A stretch of DNA of 53,794 nucleotides from Rhizophlyctis rosea (GCA_027596075.1 JADGJC010000268.1:3002-56795), one strand, 5' to 3'. Shown: positions 35,139 to 47,469, counted from the first letter of the stretch. The notes: a model not told the origin generated them from the sequence alone. Numbers and translations are program-made.

Positions 35139-36934
35139 CTAAATGAGTTTTCTACCAGCACTAAACCAAACTCCCAACAAATACACAAGAATACCCCAAA
35201 ACGTCCCTTCCAAAACCGCAACAACTGCAATTCCCGTCCAATGCTTCCAGACAGGCACATACAACTGCAAAATCCCGCTCGCCGCCATAATGATGCCCGC
35301 CGTTTTCGTCAAATGACGCGCAGTTGAGTGATTCTCCATTGGCTTCAAGCCAGTGTAACACCAGCAGATCGTGGCAGTACCAGCCAACAACGACACACAA
35401 AGTATTCTATGGATTTCAGCATACGTTTGCGCCGTACGGTTGGGGTGATTGTTTGCATCCGATAAGGGGGAGAAGCGGCGTAGCGGTCCTCGGTGGGAAC
35501 GGCAAGGTAATTGTTATCCTGCATATCTGTCTGCCCTCTCGCACCAACAAGCTGTACGGCATGAGACAACGGGCGTAAGAACGGAACCGCCGTGATGGCG
35601 ACGACGCCCAGCAACAGAACATGCAGACCTAGGAGTTCGGGGCCTTGTACTTCACACAGGATTACTCTATCACGTCCGAGAGGAGATGCGAGACAACCGA
35701 TCCAGTTCAAGAGGAGGAGGAGGGCGGTAATGGTCCAAGTTACTCCGGCCATTAAGTTGGGTTGAAGTCCAGCGGTCAGCTTTGTCGCAAGGCGGGACAT
35801 GTCCTTCGTGTTCGCCATGCCGCTGCCATAGGCGTGAAACAAGGTGACAGGCAGAGATCCAGAGAAGGTACCGGTAAGATACGCCACATCAACAGCGGAG
35901 TTTGCAGCCCAAAGCGGGACTGCGCGGGACCGGATGCCGGCTTGGTTGATGAGGAGGAAGATTGAGCGGGAGTTGGAGTATTGGAGGACGGCTTTTGCGA
36001 TTGCGCTAGCTGAAGGTGATGATGCTGGTGTTGGTGTGTTGGGAGCATCGGAATGACCACCTCCGCTGTGTGGGCTGACTTTCTCGTGACTGTCTTCGAG
36101 GAGCGGGTCCGTAGGATGATGGGTGGATGGACAATGGTTTCCGCCAGCGAAGATGGCGCATATGAGACCGAGGATGACGGTGAGGGCTGTATAGGCATCC
36201 GTGGAAGTGGATCCGCCGGTAAAGTTGTCCAGTGCACCGGAGTTGACTGTCTGTGGAGGATCCACCGAGGGTAAGGGCAAAGGGGATGGTGACGGGCGTG
36301 TCGGGGTTAGCGTTGACGAAGTTGTGGGGCGAGGTTGACTGGTTGTTGTGGTTGTTGTTGTTGATGAGGTGGTGGTCGTAGTCTGGGTTGGAACAGGGGC
36401 TGGTGCTGGCGCCGGAGTTGGTAGCGAACTGGTAGGCTGTGGGGTGGTGGTAGTAATGAAGGAGCAAGAGCCACATGCTGTCCTTGTAGCACCGGCGCAG
36501 GCAGGAGCGGAACAACTCTGTACTCCAACTCTACCGGAAGCTGAACACGCCGTGGTGTATGTCGTCTAGGGAAGATCACTCACTGTGACCCTCAAAGCAC
36601 TGCTAATGTCTGTGCCGGTGCTGGTTACCGTAGTCAAATAATAGTAGGAAGTTGAATTGTTGACGACGGTCGAGGTGGGTCCAAAAAAACTATGATAGGT
36701 GTACGTGTAAATGCAATCGACTTGTTCGGTTTTGACGAGGTTGAAGCTGACTGCACAATCAGTTGAAGTTACGGCACTCTTCACACTGGTGGTAAAAAGG
36801 TCATCGTAACCCTCGTCGCCAAAGAACCATGTGGGCGCGCATTGAGCTGCTGCAAGGCGCGTCAAGCAGGAGCAGACCAACGTCAATGCGATCCAGGAAG
36901 GTGAGTTTCGCATGTTGAAGACTTTGCGGCACAT
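35139..36934 (-). CDS. Secretory-pathway multipass membrane protein with Cys-rich head and mucin-like stalk
   Basis: Proposed exons 36934-36584, 36517-35545 and 35488-35139, giving 557 residues. Intron 1 (36583-36518, 66 nt, GTGAGT..CAG) removes an in-frame TAG. Intron 2 (35544-35489, 56 nt, GTGCGA..GAG) is a weaker guess, chosen because it is the only junction I found that joins the two open frames and keeps the membrane helices. The order is: signal peptide (about residues 8-30, SWIALTLVCSCLTRLAAA), an extracellular head with several Cys, a second Cys cluster (SCSAPACAGA..ACGSCS, residues 118-136), a Thr/Ser/Pro stalk of about 80 residues likely O-glycosylated, and six or seven hydrophobic helices starting near 226 (ALTVILGLICAIFAG) and ending with GIAVVAVLEGTFWGILVYLL. 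The head-stalk-helices plan suits a cell-surface sensor. I do not recognise the family. The start could also be the second ATG, 36913. Confidence 0.72.
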
Positions 36935-37036
36935 TCCGGGTCCTGAAGAACGGATCCCTGCTCACCGTCTTATTACAATATTCATCAACCAATCTGTGGG
37001 GCTTTGCTGTGATCCGAGATTTTAGAACGGGTGCAA

Positions 37037-37043
37037 ATTTATA
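37037..37043 (-). promoter_or_regulatory. TATA box of the membrane-protein gene
   Basis: TATAAAT on the minus strand in a GCGG..TTGC setting, 103 bp upstream of the ATG at 36934 and 124 bp upstream of that at 36913. Confidence 0.6.
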
Positions 37044-38830
37044 CCGCAGCAACACAGTGTAAAGATCTGAACTCAGCGGAGGGCCTAGATCTCCGGAGGA
37101 GTGATTTATGGATGTAGCTGTCAAATTTGTGAGACGTCAAAACATAGTTTCGGCGCCAGGCACCCATCAAACTTGAAGGTCCCTCCATTCCGACTTCCAA
37201 CCCACAGCATCCCCTCCTCAAGGACATCAAGTTTGACAAGGCGTTTTGTTCAGGATAATTGATTCTTGAATACCGCCTACAGAAAACACTGTGCTTCCTT
37301 TCCGAACGTTAACAAAGAGCAATGAAATTTTCTGCACTACCTTTGTGAACATTTCAAGACCAACGCCTTGGTGCTTGGTGGGACCCTAGAAACCGCTGCG
37401 GCACCCCCACCGTAATAGCTAGAATAGTCAAACTCGACGGATATCCTGTTTTGATATACACAGGTATCTGGTGCTATTTACAGCCAACAACGGTTATGAC
37501 GGCTATCTTGGGCCGACAACGAGAAGTTCCAACTTTCCGAAACCAATGCGAATTCAAGGTGAGTTCGAACTTCACACTTTGTCGAATCCATTGATTCTGT
37601 GCCTGACAAGCACGCTTTCTCTCCCATGTTATTGACTCACCGACTTTGATGTCCATCTCTTTCTTGACTGGATGCTTGTCTCACGAAGATCCACCAGGGA
37701 CTTGCGAGGGCCGAATTGATAACTCCTGACAGACCGTGACGTAGTTCAGTATGATCTGACTCGAGAATCGTAAATGTAGGTGACTGATCCGGATATGCTG
37801 TTCTCTGCCGCCTAGACTTCCTTGTATCTCGAGTCAATTCAATGTATCTTCCTTGACGGTCTGTGGAACGTACGATCAGTGAAGCACCGGGAATGAGGGG
37901 TGCTGTCGTCATCAATGGGAAGTTTTTGGCCAAAACACCGTAGTGATGCTCTCTGCTGACTTTGCACAATCTTGTTCACAGTGCCTCCCGGTGCCTCTGA
38001 ACACCCTCTTAGTCTCACATCCGGCACATGAAGAGTAACGCATTTTGCATCATCCGGCGTGCTCGACCCACCTCGGTCAGAATCTCCACCTCGCCAACTT
38101 GCAGCTCCAAGACTTCCGTGTAGAATTCTCGAGTATGATGGCCTGATTGATGCCTGATTGTGCGCTTGTAAGGACATCAGAAAAGTATTCTTCCACGTCG
38201 AACACATGTTCTGCCTCTCTTCTGCCCAATAGAAAAACGCTCATTGGGAACGATGGACAGATGCCAGCCGAACAAAACTCCAGATCATCTGGGTAGCTGC
38301 GCACAAAATCGCGTAGGGAGTGCCCGGTCCTTTGAGGTCATGAAGAATGGACAAAGAATGGAGGCATTTGATCTCAGGAATGTATGTTGCCATTTTCATC
38401 TCTGGCCCTTGCAGCTTCGGAATGCATTGGCAAGCTCATCAAGCCTTATCACAGGCACAGGAGGTCGTTGAAACGACCTGTGGCATGAGCATGTCTTTTG
38501 CTTGCAAATGGCGAGTGCTTGGGCGGTGGGTCAAAAGGGATATAGCAGTCACAAGCAAATAATCAGCAGAAGACAGGTTCCATTGACCATCCAGAAAAAA
38601 AATCAATTGTGGATGGTACAATGTATTCGTCGTCACTGTACTTCAAGAGAAGGCACGCCATCTCCTCCCATTTTCCCAAATCTTTCATCAGCGGATCATA
38701 CACACTCCATGGGTTGTGTCGCAGCATCAACTCCCCTTTCCTTTTCGCAGAGTTTGAGGTTAGACAAGGCAGTTTGATTGAACAGATAGAAAAAAGAAAG
38801 GCTGAAGCAACTCACCACCGCAGAATCCGC
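37044..38830. other. Intergenic stretch, no gene recognised
   Basis: About 1.8 kb with only short frames and no conserved peptide. It includes the downstream flank of the Cys-rich peptide gene. Confidence 0.55.
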
Positions 38831-39112
38831 CTACACATAAATGATTTCAACAGCGCAGCAGCACCGGTTCTGCAGCCAGCCGCAACCAGACGACGACATT
38901 TTGGTGAAGTAGGCTCCACCGGCGTCGCCAGCATAGCGGGCCTCGCATTTGCCGGCGTTGCTGACGGAACAATCACCTCTGCACCAGCTCAAGGTGGACG
39001 ATCTCTTGGAGATTTCGACGACCCCTTTGGGTTCGGGCTTATCCTGGGCGGTGGGGACAGCTAAAGAGGTTGCAACGAAGGCGAGGAGGATGGCGGCCGT
39101 TTGGAACTTCAT
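38831..39112 (-). CDS. Small secreted cysteine-rich peptide with pro-region and Kex2-type site
   Basis: Ninety-three residues, one exon. Residues 1-19 form a clear signal peptide (MKFQTAAILLAFVATSLAV). Residues 20-37 are a polar pro-region ending in Lys-Arg (EISKR), the usual Kex2 cleavage signal. The predicted mature peptide (residues 38-93, 56 residues) has seven Cys at 44, 48, 56, 77, 84, 85 and 86, spaced C-x3-C-x7-C-x20-C-x6-CCC. An odd Cys number with a triple Cys allows a disulfide-linked dimer. Small secreted Cys-rich peptides of fungi act as effectors, antimicrobials or surface ligands; which applies here cannot be told, and I do not recognise the family. A perfect TATAAAA lies 117 bp upstream. 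Antisense frames across the region are shadows. Confidence 0.78.
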   Translation of the reverse strand: MKFQTAAILLAFVATSLAVPTAQDKPEPKGVVEISKRSSTLSWCRGDCSVSNAGKCEARYAGDAGGAYFTKMSSSGCGWLQNRCCCAVEIIYV

Positions 39113-39228
39113 GGTGCAAGGTTCGTGTTTTCAGTTGGTAGCTTCGGACTGTCCGGTAGATCGGGATTCGGTGTATTGTTGGGGTGCCTGGATATCTCAG
39201 GCTCAAGTCCGGTCGGGGCAAGAGAGAA

Positions 39229-39235
39229 TTTTATA
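39229..39235 (-). promoter_or_regulatory. TATA box of the Cys-rich peptide gene
   Basis: TATAAAA on the minus strand (preceded by AGGAG), 117 bp upstream of the ATG at 39112. Confidence 0.68.
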
Positions 39236-41664
39236 CTCCTCAGTGCAAGAACAGGGGCCAATGGGGCATTTGAACACAGAGTCTGTGATGATATTGCATC
39301 GCAACACCAGAAAGCTCCACCCTCCACAGCTCAAAATCTCCTTCCATCTCCTTTCAAGTGGTCAATCGATCAAGTTAACCGAGCACCGTCGCTCTTGCAA
39401 GCTCCAAACGTACTATGTGCTGCTGCGGAGTCCACAGTTTGGCGAAATCGGAAGCAATTTGCCGCCAGATGCAGGTGAGACGGCCAGGGCGTGTGACAAT
39501 CATTCGATTGATTGAACCCTCATCATTGCTAATACACCATAGGCTCATTCTTATCTGCCCACGCCCTTGAGTTGATCCTCGCATTTGATGGCCTCTTTTC
39601 TTTTCCGCCCAATCCAATATGCAAGTTCCGCCGCGTAACATCAGCATATGTTCCCCAAGGTCCATTCGCACACTTTGCGAAATAAACCTGTATCTATGCA
39701 AACCTAGCACCTTGATCACTCGCAGATGGTGCAATTTATGACTGGCAAAAATGAAACGGCGGACACATCTGGCATATTGCGGATATCCAACTCCATCGGA
39801 CATGCAGCAATTGCAAACTTGCAGGCTACCTCTTATCTGCGCGCAAGTCACGACTCTCCTTTGTAAACATGGCAGTGTCAGACCACAACTACCACAGTAG
39901 CCAACTAGCATGATCTGTTGCTCTTCCACGGAGGTGATTAAAAGGCCGGGCTCCTCCTGATACTACACCGTAGCTCTTGACATTATGTGTAGTTTCTCCT
40001 TTTTGCACTTTTTGCTGCGAACTTGACCACCCTAGCTTGAGGCTACCATGTTCAAAGAACGTTCTCGTGTGCGGCTTTCTCAAAGTTTCAAACCGTTAAA
40101 CTGATGTTGAAGTCAAACAAAATGAAGCACTTCTGCGGGTCGGTTATTGCCGGTATGATAGTCTGAATCGTTCTGGCTTGCGCCGCATTGTCACATTCCA
40201 GGGGGATGAGTAGGATGGGCTGATGGGACCCGTCACTAAAGGGTGGCCGAGACAACTCCTCTGAAAGGGCAATGCGGTTGCATGGTGTAGTGAGTGGGAA
40301 GTTCGTGGAATACAATTTCCAGTATCGGAACACCGCTCACACCGTTCCTTAGTTTCATTGCCGTGGTGTGCACGCATTGGCAGTATGATCCGAACCAGCA
40401 AGAAAAAGGCGTCCTTTTTGCGCGTTGCATTGGATCTCCATCATTTCGTCACAAAAACCTCATCGAAGCAGCATTGATTGCACGCTGGTGAGGGCTTAAG
40501 TATAGCTTTGTCCGGTGCCTGTCGTTGTCCGCATTCCCCACATAGCAGCCGATTCCGGGGTACTTCTTCCCCAGCACCTCCTTTTTTTCCATCAAAGGGT
40601 TCAAAATGACAGTTGCACCCCCCTGGAGCTAGGGGTCGCTGATGCTGTGTTCGGCAAGCCCATTAATGACTTCGCTGCTCAATTGGATGCATTGACGGCG
40701 GAACCTCTTCGGTCGCGAAAAAGGAAGTCAACTTACATGCATCGCAAACTACAATCGGCATGTAACTCTACAGGCAGACCGTCCTGCGATAACGTCAATA
40801 GATGAGAACAGCTATCCGTACGCACACATATATATGGAAGCCAGAGCATTTTCATATTGAGAATTACTCGCATGGTTCCTCAATATGCATCTAAGCCAAC
40901 TCGGAGCACCATGATGTTCGACACGGTGGGGGTCGAAGGAGCCGCCAGTATCGCTTTTGAGGGTACAAAGAATCTTTTTCTGGAAACCTCATTGATGCTC
41001 AAAGAATAGCCTGCTGAAACGGAACGTGGGGTACTTGGATGGTCAGCGATGCTAGAATGGACTGGTCATTTGTCATCTCAAACACGCCTTGGCAAGTTGT
41101 GGAAGGGGTTCGGCATTGCAAGTGCAATGGGCCAAGGACAATCCAGCTTGTCTGTCTTGCGTGTCCTTTTTGGCGATTACAAACCGGAAGATCAAGCTTG
41201 CGCACAACCAAGGTGGACCACTAGTTGCATGGGGCTGCAAGTGCAGAAGGGTATGAGAGATGTTGAGTACTCGGGCGAAAAAGCAAAAGCTCTAGCACGC
41301 TTCTTGAAAGTTCGCCTCATGATGCTCATCACTCCCTCATACAGAGAGCCAACGATGGCTTTTGGAATATCGCAGGCGGTCCTAATCGTGATTTTTTTCC
41401 ATACCTCTAACTTAGTCCAGACTGCTCCATCCAGCGCTCCCGCTCAATAACAAAAATAAACCAAGAAACTCCAATTGTCGAGATTCGCATCAGAGGATTT
41501 CAATCGCATCTAGTGTCAATGATTAACGTTCGCTCTCCACTGCCTCGGAGGAACTTGTTATACCGATTGTTTCCGTCACATGTTACAACATTATACATGC
41601 ATGAGATGACCAAACATCCAATACAACAGCTACACAATACTCAAAATTGTGACATAGAACTACA
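39236..41664. other. Intergenic stretch, no gene recognised
   Basis: About 2.4 kb. Frames up to 184 codons occur at its left end (39375-39929, minus), but their composition is unlike protein and they lack any recognisable motif. Confidence 0.5.
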
Positions 41665-43833
41665 TTACAAACAGTGTAAACAAACCCCATCAAGACAGCA
41701 CCCCATCACTCCCAAAACTCTCCGCACCCTCTCCCCTCTCGGCCTAACCCTAACAACCCCTCCAACAGGACTATTCACCAACCCCACCTTCCCTTCAATC
41801 CTCACCTCCCCACTCCCGGGCTTACCCACCTCAAACCCCCAAAAAAACCTCGCCATCCCAACAACCAACTCCCGTTCCGCTAAATGCCTCCCGGGACACA
41901 TCCGCCTCCCAAACCCAAACGCAAACACATCGTGAGTTGTGGCGTTCGCGGAGTCTGATGCGATGGGGGCGGTGCGTTCTACGAAGCGGGAGGGGTCGAA
42001 GGAGGAGAGGGGTGAGGCGTGAGGGGGAAGTTCGGAGGCTATGTGGGGGATGTTGGCGATTATGAGTGTGCCGGCTGGGATGGAGTGGGAGAGGTATGTT
42101 TCGGGGGATGTAACTAGGTGGGGGAATCTGTTTTGTTGAAAAGTTCTTGAATTTAGCGCACTACGGCAGGTGAACAATGGAATAGGTGGAATCATTACCC
42201 TAAGAGAAGCGGAGGGGACAAACGCATAGTTTCCTTGATTGTGGCGTGCAGGTAGGGCATCTTCGCAATGCTAACGTCTTCCAAATCTGGCACACGGTCA
42301 GGTCCCACGACGGAATCGATTTCGTCCTGTAGGCGTTTCTGAACTTCCAGGTTGGCAGCAAGGTACAACGATATGTACTCCATGGTGGTGGCGGTGGTTT
42401 CGTATCCGGCGGAGAGGAGACTGGTGGAAGATGTGGGTTCAAGCAATAAGCAATTCGAAGGATTGCAACAGCGTCAAATTGGGTTTGTTATCGGTCTCAA
42501 CTTACCCGCCAGTCATCCAACACAAATCCTCCGAATTCTGAAGATATTCGCTGCCGGTTTTCAACGCATCAGCCAGCAGACAATCAACATCTTCCCCCGC
42601 CGCAACGCGATGTTTCATATCTTCAACCATAGGTAAGAAAGTTTTCCGACCGTGTTTCTTGAGATGGAGAGCGGCGGCTGTTGCTTTGGTTGGGATCCAT
42701 TTCAGGAGTGCTGAGAGATTTGTGTGGATAAGTTGAGTTCTCCGCGCGCAAGGAAGTCCAAATGTAATGTCTTACGGATAAAGTCACCGATGCTTTTAGC
42801 GGGGTCCATTGCGTCTGCAAAGCCTTCCATGAATGTGTCTACGGCGTGGAGGAGGGGGTCTTTGAGGGATGTTGTGCGTTGACCGAGGGCGACGTTGAGG
42901 ATGGTGTTGAAGGAGAATCTATGGAGTAATTTATGTGTGAGTTTTGCCAGTGGGCGCCGACCGTGACCCGACGACCCCTTCCCGCCACTGCACCCCTACC
43001 CCAACAACAATTCCCCCCGCCCAACACATACACGTCAACTCAACTCCCCAACCTCCTCTCAAATACACATCTAAACACCCATTCCACCGCCCAACACCTA
43101 CACATCAACCCATCCTAACCCAATCCTCTCAACAGGCACATACAAACGTATCCCTCGCCCAGCACACATATACCAAACTCCCTCACCCGCCTCTGACTGA
43201 CACACACAAACACACACACACACGCTGTCCCCGCTCCCGGCCCCCCTCCCCCGCTTAAGACGCCACACACACATGCACCCACCTCTTGAAGATAAACACC
43301 GGATCAAGATCGACATTGCCGCCTTGGCCACGCTCGAGAAAGTCCAGTAACATCTCCCTACTCTCCCTATCGACGACATTCCAACTCCTCTTCAAGGCCT
43401 GCTTACTACTGGTCCCCGCAAAAATCAACTTCTTCTGCGCGGTCCACATCTTACTATCGCTACTCTGCAAGCCCATCATCCTCCCATCAAACGCCAACTG
43501 CGCAACCTGCGAAAACATTCTCCCACTGACATTACCCCCCTTGGCAGTCATGAGGTCATGTGCAGTTTCACGGGAATTGACGATAATAGCGGGGACGCGC
43601 CCCATTTGGATTTTGTAAATTGGACCGTAGGTTTCTGTCCATTTTGTGAAGGTTTTGGAGGGGTTTGTGCCTAGTTGGTGGAGGTTGCCGAGTATGGGGA
43701 GGCCGGGGGGGCCGGGGAATTCTCGGAGGGTGGAGTGGGAAGAGGGTTGGATGGGTTGTGAGAGGTAGTAGTATGCCGAGGCGACTGCAACAACGCCCGT
43801 GGTGACGGCGAGTATGGTGTAAGAGGAGTCCAT
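41665..43833 (-). CDS. Cytochrome P450 monooxygenase, membrane-anchored, five exons
   Basis: Exons 43833-43283, 42918-42776, 42710-42506, 42420-42199 and 42127-41665, all GT-AG with matching phases, encode 527 residues. Residues 5-25 form the N-terminal anchor that holds the enzyme on the ER face, followed by a Pro-rich hinge (FPGPPGLPILGN). Class landmarks are all present: I-helix AGYETT (304-309), K-helix ETMR (363-366), FDPSRF (417-422) and the heme loop FGFGRRMCPG (444-453) with Cys451 as iron ligand. The anchor, I-helix motif and heme loop fit a class II microsomal P450 that takes electrons from NADPH-P450 reductase. The substrate is unknown. No biosynthetic neighbours are visible, so there is no sign of a metabolite cluster. 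A TATAAA lies 78 bp upstream. Intron 1 (364 nt) is unusually long and carries a CA microsatellite. Confidence 0.96.
43196..43225. repeat. CA microsatellite in P450 intron 1
   Basis: CACACACAAACACACACACACAC-type run, followed by C-rich sequence. The rest of the intron (42919-43282) also has imperfect direct repeats around CCCAACAC.TACAC..CAAC. Confidence 0.75.
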
Positions 43834-43910
43834 GATGAGGTCAATGACGAGACAGTAGCAAGAATTACAAGATATCACAGATGTCAGGTGGGGATGGGAT
43901 TCGAGGTCAG

Positions 43911-43916
43911 TTTATA
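43911..43916 (-). promoter_or_regulatory. TATA box of the P450 gene
   Basis: TATAAA on the minus strand, 78 bp upstream of the ATG at 43833. Confidence 0.6.
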
Positions 43917-44318
43917 TCATTCGCCGCTGCATTGAGGTTGGAAATCAAGACTAGATACTCGTCCGCTACGAAAATTGAAAGGCAAAAGGAAAAAAACAAC
44001 CAACAGGTCTGGGCAGCAAGGAGAGAAAGTGGGTGGAGACAAGCGGGGCTTCAAAAAGGCTTTCAAGTCAGCCTACCTGGATTCTGCGACTGCGTTGATT
44101 GTGTGTAGAATTGTGGTACGCCGTGTCACAGACCGATGGTGGCGTTGAGCTGTTGAGGCCTGGAACCTCCGACTCCGATAAACGCTTACTAAGCCATTCG
44201 CAAGGGTGCCACGGCGGGCATTTGGCAGTTGGTTCCACATCTGGAGCAGAGAGCTGAGGAAAGTGTCCAAGTTGCGCTCATGGAGTCGGAGTGCGAAGTG
44301 TCCGAGTGCAGGGAGAAT

Positions 44319-44351
44319 TGTTTGTAAACAATGAAAATGTTTGTAAACAAT
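44319..44351. promoter_or_regulatory. Two direct copies of a forkhead-like site
   Basis: TGTTTGTAAACAAT occurs at 44319-44332 and again, identical, at 44338-44351, a 19-bp spacing of nearly two helical turns. The word contains GTAAACAA, the forkhead-factor core, and is nearly palindromic. It lies about 490 bp upstream of the P450 start codon. Confidence 0.5.
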
Positions 44352-47300
44352 CAGATTGAGACCCGATGGCTGACATAATCATTTGCCCACCGACAAGCAA
44401 TATTCCAGTATTGCGCCTCATCTTCTACTTGCATTTTTTCCTTCCTTGGACACTGTTGCGGACGTGGTGATTAAGCATCATTTCCATGCTACGGATGACC
44501 GGCCATTCCCGGAGTGTACCCATATGGATTCCCCACGAAACGAAAATCACTCCAGACACCTCGAAAATGATGAAACTGTAATCAGTGTAATCTCAGGATG
44601 TCCAAAAAAATGGGAGTTTATCTTCATTGATTGATGTGGTATCGAGCATCACCGGATTTCTTAAAGTTGCCAATACAGAACAGCAATATTATAGCCACAG
44701 TGGTGATGTGGACAGTATCACAAAAAGGAAGTACGACCTAAAAGAGACGGCTAATTGGAAGTTGCTTCACGGCTGCATTTAACTTGGTGCGGTCACTATT
44801 CTGCCCATCCCGCTGACGCTTCAGTTGAATCCAACAATGCACAACCAACATGCCAAAATATAAGCCAAAGCTAAATGGCATCACTCTGCTGAGAAGGTTC
44901 ATCAGCATCGGCTTGGTATTGCGGTGCAATTCTGCTTTTGATCCAAAATTTTCAAAGAGGATTATGCCAAGATCGTTTATAGGACTTTCTTTGACACTGA
45001 CGGCTGAGCGTGTATAAAGCTCCTCATTATTCCGACCCCGTATCGTGAAGCGGTCACTGTGCATTCACCAGGAGTCCGCTTTTACCTCTTGCGGCCACAC
45101 GCCTACACTTGTCTATGCGGTGTAAATCCGGCCCGTGCAATTGACCGGACTGAAAAATGGACGTTCGTGGCCTTCAAGTCATGCAGGATATTGATGACTG
45201 TAAAACATTTGAACTGCTTGATGCTACATACTTTTTGACAACCATGAAATCCCTTCCTGGTTGAGCTGTGATTGTGAGCCAATCGTACAACACAATTACC
45301 TCACTGCGGTGTTCAGGATTGGCGCCCAAAAAAGACGTCTGCCATTGAAAAGCAATACAACTGCTCGAATTGTCAACCAATGCTGTGCTGCTCGTGATAA
45401 CCGCCCTCTTTGCCTGCAACTCATCAATTTGTGACAGATCGTCAGGAACTGAATCAAAAGAAGTTCAACACACGATTGCATGGAATTCAAGTTCTTGTTG
45501 AATGATGGGTAAGTACGAAGAACTGCCGAATGCAACTGTGCAAGTCTCCGCGACGACGACCAGGAATCCTCCTCCACTGACATGCCAGCTCCTCCTTCTT
45601 TTGGCCAGTCTCCTCATGAGCAGAAGAGAAAACTGCTGTAACCAAAGTCGCATGTGGAGGTCGACACATGCAGTTGTCCTTCGCTCCATGAAAGAGGACA
45701 ATGAGTCTCAAGTCAATCGAAGTGTACAAAATACACATTTCAATTTGGTCTTTGGCTCCTATAGCTTGGAACGACGGAGACGTACATGTAAGTGACAGTT
45801 GATATGCGGGAAAAAGGACGTTCCACTATGCCTCCGATTATTGGTCTGAGTTCACGTAGGATGAAAGCTTTCAGGCCGGCCGGTTTTTTCTTGGAACTGC
45901 ATACTTCTATGTAGGGAGCTCCTTCCGCAGTGTGGATAGCGTTTGCTCGCAAAAAGATCGGGGCCCAGTCACCAGCACATTGTCACCGATTCCATCATCA
46001 ACGGTGACGGCAACGCCATGAGCCACCTTTCATTGCAACGCCAAGGAGATACACTCATTCAATGAGCGAAGTCGTTGCCTTTCTACCTTTGGTCTGCGGA
46101 CGTAATTCGGAACAAGGTCTCATTCGATTGCTCAATGAGAAGTACAATAAGTACCACACCACAATCAAGGTAACGTTTTCCGAAATATGGTCATCCGCAA
46201 TATGAGGGATGCAGGGACCGAGCCTTTATTGCCCTAAAGCGAGTTTCACACACTGTGGTGGACGACACAGAGTAAATAGCACAGTGATATTGACGCAACG
46301 TTCTGAGTGGATCGCACCAGCCAGTGATGAGTCCAAGGTGCTGGGCGTTCCAGGTCCAACAAAAAAAGTGATAGCACCACATAGACATTCCGAAAGCAGT
46401 ATGGATACATCTCAGTACGATCATCTCCCATTTTACATCGAGCACATTATCTCCACATGCAACTTCTTACTCTTATGAGGTGTATCACCGGACTGCTTGA
46501 TATATGGGCGCAAAAAGGAGAGAGTTGGAAGTATTCCGTAGCATCACTAATCAAAGCAATTCGTCCACTTCATCAGCAATAGACGGAGCCACAGTTCCAT
46601 TCCATTCCCTCAGAATGACCTGTGCAGATCCAAAAATGGTTAACTTGGTTACCTCGATCCCGTCCCGCTTGCATTGGACCCATCTCTGCATACAGGAACC
46701 ATAGAATAATCAACAAATGTCTTTGCAACAATGAACATGATAGCACACCAACTTGTAAGTAATTTGCGCCCGAAAAATTGACCAGGAAGGTTTGCTAATA
46801 TTCCACGGCGTTTGAGTCAACGACGGATGGTATTTTTTCGAGTGTTTCGCATCCATGTTTTCTCGTGTTGGAGCCTCTCTGTCACTGGACCTTACAACAT
46901 CTTCCATTAGCATCACGCGATAGCTCCGTTTTTGATTTGAGATGAGATATTGAAGCCACTCCTCGGTGTTCTGCCGCACGGGGGAAAAAATAATCAGACA
47001 AGATTATCGCACCATGAAGGTGTTCCATTTGCCGTGCCCTGCAGACCACTGCCAGTCTTCCTTCTTGTCTTTGTCTTTACAAAATGATTTTGTCATGTTG
47101 ACCATATATTTCATAGGGAAACGCGAGGTGAGAGAGTTTGGAACCACTCCGGCATCCCATATGTACCGTGATTGTCGAGCGATGCTCTGCAGGGCATATC
47201 ACGCCATTGATGACAACTTGCTGAGGGCGATTTTCACAGACGTCCTCGGAGGAAATGGACCAGTGCGGATGGGATGGACGTGGGACATGTTAATAAGTCA

Positions 47301-47469
47301 ATGTATAAGCCAGGGGAAAAGCCCCATCATTGACAGAAAGATGGATGGTAGCAGTGCCAAACAACCTCGATTTAGCTGGATATAGCAGGACAACAGTCGT
47401 CAAGTATATCAAAAAGTCTATGTATTGCTATCAAGATTCTATAAAAATTACGAAGCCCAACCCCACATG
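44352..47469. other. Intergenic stretch, no gene recognised
   Basis: About 3.1 kb with only short frames. No repeat pair or RNA gene seen. Confidence 0.55.

Noticed and set aside
36566..36583. An 18-nt intron (GTGAGT to CCCTAG) in the membrane-protein gene
   Set aside because: It would restore the frame but is far too short for a fungal spliceosome; the 66-nt option ending at the CAG at 36518 is in frame and of normal size.
39375..39929. 184-codon minus-strand frame
   Set aside because: No motif, and its composition is unlike the neighbouring genes. Kept out, though it is the longest unexplained frame there.
43196..43225. CA-rich run as a telomeric or subtelomeric repeat
   Set aside because: It is a plain dinucleotide microsatellite within an intron; no TTAGGG-type repeats occur in the window.
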